DNA of 64,000 nt from an uncultured Christensenella sp. (GTDB lineage: Bacteria; Bacillota; Clostridia; Christensenellales; Borkfalkiaceae): contig CAJKUC010000003.1 of assembly GCA_905203015.1 (NCBI GenBank), positions 61,378 to 125,377 of the forward strand, given 5' to 3'. Shown one piece after another: positions 43,916 through 51,265 of the stretch. Each line of letters begins with the position of its first letter. Within the stretch, counting starts at the first letter, position 1. The position numbers and the translations under genes were made by a program. The notes under the pieces were generated by a model. The model saw only the letters and a program-made list of their open reading frames with translations. It did not search any database and was not told the origin of the DNA.

Positions 43916-45214
43916 TCAGTCTTCGTCGCGCACGCGTTTTTTCAGGGCGTGATAGGGGAAGGAAAGCACGATCATGGCGATCGCGGCGATCAGGGATACC
44001 ACCGAGCAGGAAGCCGCGGAAATCGTTAATCCCGCAAGCGTTGCGTCCGCCGATTTATTCAGCGCGAGCATGGCAAGTTTCGGGGCGATATACAAAATCA
44101 GGCAGGGAAGCCAGCCGAGCCAGATCGGTAACCATAATTTTACCGTGGGATTTTCGGAAGTGAGTCTGAGGAGAATTTTAAACGTCACCCACGCCCAGGT
44201 GAAAAACGTGAAAATCAGCACGCCGCCGACGACTTTCATGATAATCGCCACAACGTTCATCGCCGATTCGTCGAATACGTCGCCGATCTGCGCTTTCAGG
44301 CTCTCTTTCAGTTCTTCCTTGTCGATCGACGCTCCGCCGCCGGAAGTATCTTTGCTTCCCGATTCTTCGCCGTCTGTCGATTCTTCGCCGCTTGTTTCCG
44401 CGTTTGCGAATACCGATACGGGAAATATTTTTACGCCGCCGCGATTCTGCGTGTTGCCGTCGGTATCGGGCAAGGGCTGATCGTCGGGCGTTTTTTTCGT
44501 GACGGAATTCAGCGCCTGCAGGATGATTTTTGCGGTGAGATCGCTCATGCTGATGTTCCCGTCTTCGTCCGCCATCTGTTTCAGCGAATTCTGTAAGTTT
44601 TCGCGGCACTGCGCTTTTTGCGCTTCCGTCATGGGCAATCCGCCCGATTCCGTAACGTAGATGTTTTCTATCGCTTCCATCGCCGCGTCGGTGACACTTG
44701 TCACCGTGGCGTTTTCTTCGGTAAGCGCGTCCACCACTTTATCCAGTTGAGTATCTACGTTTTCGGGATCTTTGAATTCGTCGGAGCCCGTCGCTTCTTT
44801 CAAAGCGTCGCGGGCTTCTTTTTTCGCCGCGGCTTTTACGGCGACGGGCATCATTTCTTCCACAAACGCGGAAAGATTTTCCACCAGGGAATCCACGTTG
44901 TCGTCGATCAGTTCGTCGATGATTTCTTTCCCCGATTGCGAATAGGAGGAAACGAAAGACGAGGTTTGTAAAGTGAGCCCGAGCGTTACGGTGAGCGTTT
45001 TTCCCGCCAGTTCGTCGGCGATTTCTTCGGATACTTCGTCGCTTTCCGCAAGGATTTCTTTGATCTGCTCCGCCGTCATTTCGTAAGATACTTCTGCTTT
45101 CCATAAGGGAAACATGAAGTACGCCGCCACGGAAGCGATACAAAGCACGAGAAAAACGATATTGAAAAGCAATGCCGCGCCTTTGTTCGTTTTGTAGGTG
45201 TATCTGCCGCTCAT
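43916..45214 (-). CDS. hypothetical membrane protein with large extracytoplasmic domain
   Basis: I do not recognise the family. The 432-residue protein has one N-terminal helix (about residues 13-36), an acidic, mostly helical outer domain of about 280 residues with a serine/glycine/aspartate-rich linker (about 270-295), and three C-terminal helices (about 322-348, 360-382 and 393-420), ending in a basic tail. It has a consensus promoter, a strong SD (AAAAGGAG) and a perfect terminator, so it is well expressed as a single gene. It is convergent with gpsA and divergent from the spoVA operon. Confidence 0.82.
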   Translation of the reverse strand: MSGRYTYKTNKGAALLFNIVFLVLCIASVAAYFMFPLWKAEVSYEMTAEQIKEILAESDEVSEEIADELAGKTLTVTLGLTLQTSSFVSSYSQSGKEIIDELIDDNVDSLVENLSAFVEEMMPVAVKAAAKKEARDALKEATGSDEFKDPENVDTQLDKVVDALTEENATVTSVTDAAMEAIENIYVTESGGLPMTEAQKAQCRENLQNSLKQMADEDGNISMSDLTAKIILQALNSVTKKTPDDQPLPDTDGNTQNRGGVKIFPVSVFANAETSGEESTDGEESGSKDTSGGGASIDKEELKESLKAQIGDVFDESAMNVVAIIMKVVGGVLIFTFFTWAWVTFKILLRLTSENPTVKLWLPIWLGWLPCLILYIAPKLAMLALNKSADATLAGLTISAASCSVVSLIAAIAMIVLSFPYHALKKRVRDED

Positions 45215-45318
45215 GTTTTTTTGCTCCTTTTTTCGAGGTTCGTTTTTATTCCCGCAAAGGTTTACGGGGCGAAAAATTTTTTTTCTTCTGCTTTTTTCTT
45301 ATGCGATATTATATACAC

Positions 45319-45347
45319 AGTATATAAAAAACGTGCGCCGTTGTCAA
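45319..45347 (-). promoter_or_regulatory. consensus sigma-A promoter for the 43916-45214 gene
   Basis: On the minus strand TTGACA, a 17-bp spacer and TATACT give a start near 45312 and a leader of about 98 nt. Confidence 0.88.
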
Positions 45348-45454
45348 GCGTTTTCCGGATTCGGGAAGGCGGCGGGGAGCGATCGGGAAAAGAAGCGGCA
45401 GGATCGCGAGGAAAAGGATCGGAACGCAGAAAAAGCAAAAACGGCGGAAAAGGC

Positions 45455-45484
45455 GCATAAAAAGTGCGTTGCGGGCGCAAATTA
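45455..45484 (+). promoter_or_regulatory. candidate sigma-G promoter for spoVA
   Basis: GCATA (45455-45459), an 18-bp spacer and CAAATTA (45478-45484) resemble the forespore sigma-G consensus (GHATR, N18, CATNHTA) with one mismatch. It points at spoVAC about 150 bp downstream, and spoVA operons are classic sigma-G targets. Confidence 0.35.
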
Positions 45485-45639
45485 CGGATATGGAAAAAAA
45501 GGAAAAAAGAAGAATCGTAAGCGGCGTGCGTTTGCCGGACGATCGGGAAAACGCTTTCCCGGGAATAAAGGGCGAGATACGAAAATAAAGCGTCGGTTGC
45601 CGTGAGAAAGTGTGCTTCGCCGTGAAACAGGGAGAAAAA

Positions 45640-46092
45640 GTGACGGGAAAAAACAGAGAAAACTACAATAAAAATTACGTTGCGTACGTCAATTCGTTCG
45701 CGCCGAAGACCGATCATTTCAGAAACTGTCTGCGGGCGTTTCTGGTGGGCGGGTTTATCTGCTGTATCGGGCAGTTTTTTCGCTTTATGCTTGAAATTCT
45801 GTTTTCTCTTTCGGGTGACGAACTGGCGGGAAGCGTAAGCGTATTGCTTATTTTTCTCGGCACGCTTTTAACGGGGCTGGGCGTATACGATCGGATCGGG
45901 CGGAACGCGGGCGCGGGATCGATCGTGCCGATTACGGGTTTTGCAAACAGCGTATGTTCCCCCGCGATCGAATTCAAAACGGAAGGCTGGATTTACGGCA
46001 CGGCGGCGAAAATGTTTATCGTGGCGGGGCCGATTATCGTTTTCGGCGTGCTGGCGGGCACGGCGGTGGGGCTGATTTATCTTTTATTGTAA
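45640..46092 (+). CDS. spoVAC: stage V sporulation protein AC
   Basis: SpoVAC is a membrane protein of the SpoVA channel that moves dipicolinic acid into the forespore and out at germination. The conserved start of the domain, KTDHFRNCLRAFLVGGFICC, and the GVYDRIGRNAGAGS loop are seen, with about four membrane helices in 150 residues. I start at GTG (45640) with GGGAG 5 nt upstream; another GTG lies at 45610. It is first in spoVAC-spoVAD-spoVAE. Confidence 0.94.
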   Translation: MTGKNRENYNKNYVAYVNSFAPKTDHFRNCLRAFLVGGFICCIGQFFRFMLEILFSLSGDELAGSVSVLLIFLGTLLTGLGVYDRIGRNAGAGSIVPITGFANSVCSPAIEFKTEGWIYGTAAKMFIVAGPIIVFGVLAGTAVGLIYLLL

Positions 46093-46155
46093 ACGGCGTA
46101 CGGAAAAAACGCGTGCGGCGGCGAAAAGCGAAGAGTTTGGAACAGGGGAGAGAAA

Positions 46156-47205
46156 GTGAATAAACAAAAATCGCAGACGATATATTTTCCGCATACGCCG
46201 CGCGTTCTGGCGAGCGCGAGCGTGGCGGGGCCGAAAGAGTGCGCGGGAATCGTTGGGAAATACGTGGATCTTGCGCTGGACGACGACATGTTCGGCGAAA
46301 GCACGTACGAAAAAGCGGAATGTAAAATGCTGCGCTACGCCGTGGAAAAGGCGTTGAAAAACGGGAGCGTCCGTGAAGAAGACCTCGATCTTTTCGTTTC
46401 GGGCGATCTGCTCAATCAGATTATTTCCGCTTCGTTTACGGCGCGGGATCTGCCCGTGCCGTTTTTCGGCGTTTACGGGGCGTGTTCCACGATGGCGGAA
46501 AGCCTGTGCCTTGCGGCGACGATGATCGACGCGGGGCATTGCGATACGGCGATTGCGGCTACGGGCAGCCATTTTTCTTCGGCTGAAAGACAATACCGCT
46601 ATCCTTTGGAACTTGGCACGACAAGACCTCCGCAATCGCAATGGACGGTGACGGGGGCGGGCGCAACGCTTTTATGCAGCGAAAAATACGCCGATCGTCT
46701 TTCCGGAAAAACGGGCGTAAGGGGCGGAGAGCCGCGCATTGCGGTTACTTCCGCCACGGTGGGGAAAGTGGCGGATTTCGGCATTTCCGACGTAAACAAT
46801 ATGGGCGCGGCGATGGCGCCTGCGGCATGCGATACGCTTCTGGCGCATTTTTACGATACGGGGCGGAATCCGTCGTATTACGATCTTGTGGTGACGGGAG
46901 ATCTCGGCGCGCTCGGCAGCAGAATTTTAAAAGACCTGATGTGGGAAAAGGGCGTGGATATTCACGAAAATCACGTGGATTGCGGGGAGATCGTGTATAA
47001 AGTGATTGAGGACGAATTTCAGGGCGGAAGCGGCGCGGGGTGCAGCGCGACGGTGCTTAATTCGTATCTTTTCGATAAGATGAGAAAAAGGGAAATTTCA
47101 AAAATTCTTTTTGCAGCCACGGGCGCTCTCCTTTCCACCGTTTCGAGCGGGCAGGGGGAAAGTATTCCGTGTATCTGCCATGCCGTCGGTCTGGAACTCT
47201 TATAA
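46156..47205 (+). CDS. spoVAD: stage V sporulation protein AD
   Basis: SpoVAD is the soluble, thiolase-fold subunit that binds dipicolinic acid. Recognisable blocks are the start region TIYFPHTPRVLASASVAGPK, VYGACSTMAES with the thiolase-like Cys110, TGSHFSSAERQYRYPLELG and GGSGAGCSATVL. 349 residues is normal. Translation begins at GTG (46156), with GGGGAG upstream. The 63-bp gap from spoVAC suggests one operon. Confidence 0.96.
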   Translation: MNKQKSQTIYFPHTPRVLASASVAGPKECAGIVGKYVDLALDDDMFGESTYEKAECKMLRYAVEKALKNGSVREEDLDLFVSGDLLNQIISASFTARDLPVPFFGVYGACSTMAESLCLAATMIDAGHCDTAIAATGSHFSSAERQYRYPLELGTTRPPQSQWTVTGAGATLLCSEKYADRLSGKTGVRGGEPRIAVTSATVGKVADFGISDVNNMGAAMAPAACDTLLAHFYDTGRNPSYYDLVVTGDLGALGSRILKDLMWEKGVDIHENHVDCGEIVYKVIEDEFQGGSGAGCSATVLNSYLFDKMRKREISKILFAATGALLSTVSSGQGESIPCICHAVGLELL

Positions 47206-47346
47206 AAGTCGTGCGCGGGCGCAGGAAAAACGTAAGCGCGGGAAATATAAAAAACGGAAGAAACGGAAACGAGATCGGAAAGTGCGGCGTGCGGGATAAA
47301 GCCCGGTGAACGACGGGCGGAGCGGCGGGCGTTATTTTTAGAAAAA

Positions 47347-47364
47347 TCGGTTTTCGGAAACCGA
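47347..47364 (+). other. hairpin before the spoVAE SD
   Basis: TCGGTTT (47347-47353) and AAACCGA (47358-47364) form a 7-bp stem a few bases before the GAGGGTGGGG SD region. There is no T tract. Confidence 0.5.
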
Positions 47365-47382
47365 AGTGGTGAGGGTGGGGAT

Positions 47383-47766
47383 ATGTATGAAGAATATCTG
47401 CAAATTTTATACGCTTTTTTAAAAGCGTTTGCGGTGGGCGGCGCGATCTGCGCGATCGCGCAGATTATCGTGAATTTCACGGACTGGACGTCTGGAAAAA
47501 TTCTCGTGTATTTTATGCTGGCGGGCGTGGTGCTGCAAGGGCTGGGATTATATCAGTATCTGGTGGATTTCGCGGGCGCGGGGGCTACCGTGCCGATCTG
47601 CGGATTCGGCTATCTTCTTGCGAACGGCGCGATGAAGGGGGCGGAAAGAGGGCTTTTCGGCGCGTTTACCGGCGCGCTTTCGGCTGCGGCGGCGGGAATC
47701 TCGGCGGCGGTGATCTTCTCGTTTATCATGGCATTGATTTTCCGATCGAAGAGTAAAAAGAATTAA
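47383..47766 (+). CDS. spoVAE: stage V sporulation protein AE
   Basis: SpoVAE is another small membrane subunit of the dipicolinic-acid channel, related to SpoVAC. LKAFAVGGAICAIAQI and DFAGAGATVPICGFGYLLANG are typical, with four hydrophobic segments in 127 residues. It ends with a basic tail. A 177-bp gap with a hairpin separates it from spoVAD; the SD is unusual (GAGGGTGGGG). Confidence 0.93.
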   Translation: MYEEYLQILYAFLKAFAVGGAICAIAQIIVNFTDWTSGKILVYFMLAGVVLQGLGLYQYLVDFAGAGATVPICGFGYLLANGAMKGAERGLFGAFTGALSAAAAGISAAVIFSFIMALIFRSKSKKN

Positions 47767-47883
47767 AGAGTTTGCCTGCGCGCGATGCGTGCGTTATTGC
47801 CTTAAAGCGGCGGAAAAGCGCGCTGTTTCTGCGGGCGCGCCGCTATCGGAAAATGCAGGGAATACGTATAAGAGGAGGAAGAC

Positions 47884-48327
47884 ATGGCGGAAATACGAAA
47901 AGCGCGCGAAGAAAAAAACGCCGCTAAAAGCGCGGCGAAAAACGGGAACCTGCGTTTTATTCGTTTCGCTTTGCTGTTGTTCCTTTTTGTTCTACCCGTA
48001 TTCTGTTCGTGCGCGCGCGTGGAAGAGGAAACGCAGAATTCGATGTATTTCCGCCTCTCCCGCGACGAAATAACGCTATGCGAGGGGGAAGAATATATTC
48101 TTACGTTGATTAAAACGCCCGCCGACGGAAAAATCACGCCCGTGAAATGGCGGGTGCAGGATCCGCGGATCGCAAGCGCGGAAGGCGGAAAAATCGTGGC
48201 GATTGCCTGCGGGGAAACGTTTGTGAGCGCACAGACGAAAGAATATACGTTTTCGTGCAAAGTGACGGTGGTAAAACAGGAAAGCGAAAAAGGAGAAGGA
48301 TCGCGGCGACAACAAAGCGAAAAATAA
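47884..48327 (+). CDS. exported protein with bacterial Ig-like (Big_2) domain
   Basis: A basic N terminus is followed by a hydrophobic helix (about residues 28-42) ending in FCSC, which may be a poor lipobox with Cys43 lipidated. Residues 55-130 fold like a Big_2 domain: DEITLCEGEEYILTL, VKWRVQDPRIAS, GKIVAIACGETFVSA. Such domains bind cell-surface polymers or act as spacers. AGGAGG precedes the ATG. It closes the spoVA region and a terminator follows, so it may be part of the sporulation operon, but no function is known. Confidence 0.8.
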   Translation: MAEIRKAREEKNAAKSAAKNGNLRFIRFALLLFLFVLPVFCSCARVEEETQNSMYFRLSRDEITLCEGEEYILTLIKTPADGKITPVKWRVQDPRIASAEGGKIVAIACGETFVSAQTKEYTFSCKVTVVKQESEKGEGSRRQQSEK

Positions 48328-48351
48328 CGGAAAACAGCGGAGAGAAGAAGC

Positions 48352-48381
48352 AAAAGCGGCATGGCATTATGCCGTTTTTTT
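48352..48381 (+). terminator. intrinsic terminator after the Ig-like gene
   Basis: CGGCAT (48357-48362 region) pairs with ATGCCG (48369-48374), extended by A/T pairs into a T run. Confidence 0.82.
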
Positions 48382-48446
48382 CGCGAAAAAGGCTAATCTT
48401 GTGCAAAGTGTATAATCAGAAAAGGGAAATTTGTAGTTTTTTTCTA

Positions 48447-48475
48447 TTGTGTTTTTTAAGGAAAGGTGGTAAAAT
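48447..48475 (+). promoter_or_regulatory. sigma-A promoter for the ABC ATPase gene
   Basis: TTGTGT (48447-48452), 17 bp and TAAAAT (48470-48475) precede the gene by about 43 bp, leaving a short leader with the SD CGGAGG. Confidence 0.65.
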
Positions 48476-48517
48476 AATAGTATAAAATCCAAGAAATAAT
48501 TTTCGGAGGAAAATTCG

Positions 48518-49942
48518 ATGTCAGGTCTTCTTTTAAAAGGTATCAACAAAGTTTATCCTTCCGGTGTGCAGGCCGTTTTCAATTTCTGCCTGGATATCAG
48601 GGATAAGGAATTCATCGTTCTCGTAGGCCCTTCCGGCTGCGGTAAATCCACGACGCTCCGTATGATTGCGGGGCTTGAAGAAATCTCTTCCGGCGAACTG
48701 TATATCGACGGAAAACTTGTGAACGACGTCGTTCCCAAGGACAGAGACATCGCCATGGTTTTCCAGAACTATGCGCTTTATCCTCATATGTCCGTGTACG
48801 ACAACATGGCGTTCGGCCTTAAACTGAGAAAAGTGCCGAAGGAAATCATCGATCAGAAAGTGAAAGCGGCGGCGGAAATTCTGGGTATCACCGATTATCT
48901 TTCCCGTAAGCCCAAGGCTCTTTCCGGCGGTCAGCGTCAGCGTGTTGCGCTCGGTCGTACGATCGTCCGCGAACCCAAAGTGTTCCTTCTCGACGAACCT
49001 TTGTCGAACCTCGACGCGAAACTCCGTGCTTCCATGAGAACGGAAATTTCCAAACTGCACGCTCGTCTTGCCACCACGTTCATCTACGTTACCCACGATC
49101 AGATCGAGGCTATGACGATGGGTACGCGTATCGTCGTTATGAAAGACGGCTTTATGCAGCAGGTGGATACCCCTCAGAATCTGTACGATTATCCCATCAA
49201 CCTCTTCGTTGCGGGCTTCATCGGAACGCCTCAGATGAACTTCTTCAAAGGCGCGAAACTCGTTTCCGAAGGCACGGGAAAGGCGCGTAAAGTGTATGTA
49301 AGTTTCGTAGGAAACAACAAGATCCTTCTTCCCGGCAGCGTAGTGGCGCGTATCAAGAACATCGACGAATACCTCGATACGGATAAAGAAATCACGCTCG
49401 GCGTACGTCCCGAAGATATTCATCAGGATCAGGCGTTTATCGCTACGTCTCCCGATACCGTTGTGAAAGCGCGTATCGAAGTTATCGAAAAACTCGGCGC
49501 GGAAACGCAGATCTATTGCGAACTCGATCACGAATCGAAAGAAAGTTCCGTTATCGATAATACCACGCAGATGATCGCGAAGATCTCTTCCCGTGCGGTG
49601 ATTTCGCTGAAAGACATCATCGACCTCGCGTTCGACGCGCACCACATTCACCTCTTCGACGGCTACACCGAAGCAACGATTCTTGAAAGAGACGAAGGCT
49701 ATGAAGTTATTTCCGAAAACGCGGAAGGCTCGGCGTTCGTTCCTCCTACGCCGCAGGAAATGCGTGCCCAGATCGACAGCGCGCGTATCGTGACGAAAGA
49801 AATGAAGGCGCAGATGAGAAAGGACAAGAAGATGGCAAAACGCACGGAAGCGGCTGCGCAGAAAGCGGCTGCGGAAGAAGCGATGAAAGCGGAAGAAGAA
49901 AAGAAAGAAGAATCTTCCGACGACGAAAATAAAGCCGAATAA
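48518..49942 (+). CDS. carbohydrate ABC transporter ATPase, UgpC/MsmX type, with long C-terminal tail
   Basis: The nucleotide-binding domain has Walker A GPSGCGKST at residues 37-45, signature LSGGQRQRVALGR near residue 137 and Walker B VFLLDEPLSNLD, followed by the OB-fold MalK-type regulatory domain. The last 75 residues are an alanine/glutamate/lysine-rich tail not found in MsmX. No permease or binding protein is adjacent, so it may energise several sugar transporters as MsmX does in Bacillus. Codon use is richer in C/T-ending codons (CGT, CTT, GTT) than in its neighbours, suggesting high expression. Confidence 0.92.
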   Translation: MSGLLLKGINKVYPSGVQAVFNFCLDIRDKEFIVLVGPSGCGKSTTLRMIAGLEEISSGELYIDGKLVNDVVPKDRDIAMVFQNYALYPHMSVYDNMAFGLKLRKVPKEIIDQKVKAAAEILGITDYLSRKPKALSGGQRQRVALGRTIVREPKVFLLDEPLSNLDAKLRASMRTEISKLHARLATTFIYVTHDQIEAMTMGTRIVVMKDGFMQQVDTPQNLYDYPINLFVAGFIGTPQMNFFKGAKLVSEGTGKARKVYVSFVGNNKILLPGSVVARIKNIDEYLDTDKEITLGVRPEDIHQDQAFIATSPDTVVKARIEVIEKLGAETQIYCELDHESKESSVIDNTTQMIAKISSRAVISLKDIIDLAFDAHHIHLFDGYTEATILERDEGYEVISENAEGSAFVPPTPQEMRAQIDSARIVTKEMKAQMRKDKKMAKRTEAAAQKAAAEEAMKAEEEKKEESSDDENKAE

Positions 49943-50006
49943 TCAGGACTACAATTGTTTTCATCATACTCCTCCTTAATCGTTTTTATTGTAATATAAA
50001 AACAAG

Positions 50007-50035
50007 AATCCCCGACGATGCCGTCGGGGATTTCT
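50007..50035 (+). terminator. intrinsic terminator after the ABC ATPase gene
   Basis: An 11-bp stem (50007-50017 with 50022-50032) has a GC-rich core and a 4-nt loop, followed by TTCTCTGTT. The T tract is weak. Confidence 0.7.
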
Positions 50036-50552
50036 CTGTTATATAAGAGTTTTTGCTTAGTTTGAAATTTTCCCGTTGATGTTTCCGTACTGTGCTTCGG
50101 AGATATGATTCTTTGCAAACAGCGGCTTTATCGGAGAATATTGACTGATATCGTCAAAAATCCGTCGGCGCCGTATTAAAAGCGGTGCGGCGGATTTATT
50201 CTTTTGCGATATTCGTCCGCGCCGTGTTTGCTTGCGAAATTTGCCCGTGAAAAAGGGCGGCGCGAAATATACGGAATTTTTCTGTAATTTTTACGTTTTT
50301 TTGCGGATCGGGCATGGTGTACGGACCGGATCGATCGCAGAAAAAGCAAAGAAAACGCGAACGGAAACAAAAAAGATTTCGTATGAAAAAATAACGGCGA
50401 AAATCGGCAAAACAGGCGTTGCGGCGACATACAATACGATATGGATTTTCGTATCCGGAACGTTTTTCGCTGCATTGAAAAAGTAAAAACGGAGCGGGCG
50501 GAAAAAAGACGGAAAAAAACAGAATTTTCCCGATTTTTTTTGTTTTTTTCTA
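50036..50552. other. intergenic region between the ABC ATPase and hydrogenase operons
   Basis: No intact gene is apparent. On the minus strand a frame ending at 50057-50059 reads FDDISQYSPIKPLF, then AKNHISEAQYGNINGK, which looks like a genuine protein C terminus without a start: possibly a gene remnant. A long imperfect hairpin (50158-50196) follows. The rest is purine-rich. Confidence 0.35.
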
Positions 50553-50581
50553 TTGACAGTGTACGCGAATTTATGTATAAT
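50553..50581 (+). promoter_or_regulatory. consensus sigma-A promoter for the hydrogenase operon
   Basis: TTGACA (50553-50558), 17 bp and TATAAT (50576-50581), preceded by TG, form a perfect promoter. The leader of about 190 nt starts with a very AT-rich stretch carrying ATGCA/TGCAT inverted repeats (about 50590-50615). Confidence 0.92.
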
Positions 50582-50779
50582 TATAGTATATGCAAATATA
50601 TATATGCATATATAAAAATATATATAATTACATACAATCAAAGTAGGTTTATCGAAGATAAAAGCACTTTGAAAATGCGTTTTGCCTGCGGGCGGAAACG
50701 GACGACGTTATGATCGTGCGGGGGAAAATCACCGCGCTTTGATAAATAAATTTTTTATACTTGGAAGGAGGGCTATATA

Positions 50780-51265
50780 ATGGCTCATTTAAGCGAAGCG
50801 GCTGTTAAAAAGATCAACGCGATCTGCGACAGATACGCCGACGAAAGAACGCCCCTGATGATGATTTTAAGCGACGTTCAGAAAGAATACGGGTACATAC
50901 CTCTCGAAGTGCAGGAACTTGTTTCCGAGCGGACGGGAATATCCGTTGCCGAAATTTACGGCGTGGTGACTTTTTATTCGTTCTTCTCGCTCAATCCGAA
51001 GGGAAAATATGTGATCGGCTGCTGCCTCGGCACGGCGTGTTACGTGAAAGGCGCGCAACAGGTGATCGATAAATTTTCGGAAATTCTCGGGATAAAGCCC
51101 GGCGAAACCACAAAGGACGGTTTGTTTACGCTGGACGCGCTTCGTTGTATCGGTGCGTGCGGTATTGCGCCCGCCGTTTCAATCAACGGCAAAGTGTATC
51201 CAAAAATGTCGGTGAATTCCGTGCCTGCGGTGATCGAAGAATACAGAAATGCGGAGGCGAATATA
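50780..51265 (+). CDS. hydC: NAD-linked [FeFe] hydrogenase subunit HydC (NuoE-like)
   Basis: This 162-residue thioredoxin-fold ferredoxin holds one [2Fe-2S] cluster, with ligands C82, C87, C123 and C127 (CLGTAC and CIGAC). It transfers electrons near the flavin subunit of the trimeric hydrogenase. AAGGAGG lies before the ATG. The stop TGA (51266-51268) overlaps the ATG of hydB, so the reading frame ends at 51268. NuoE of complex I is excluded because HydA follows. Confidence 0.95.
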
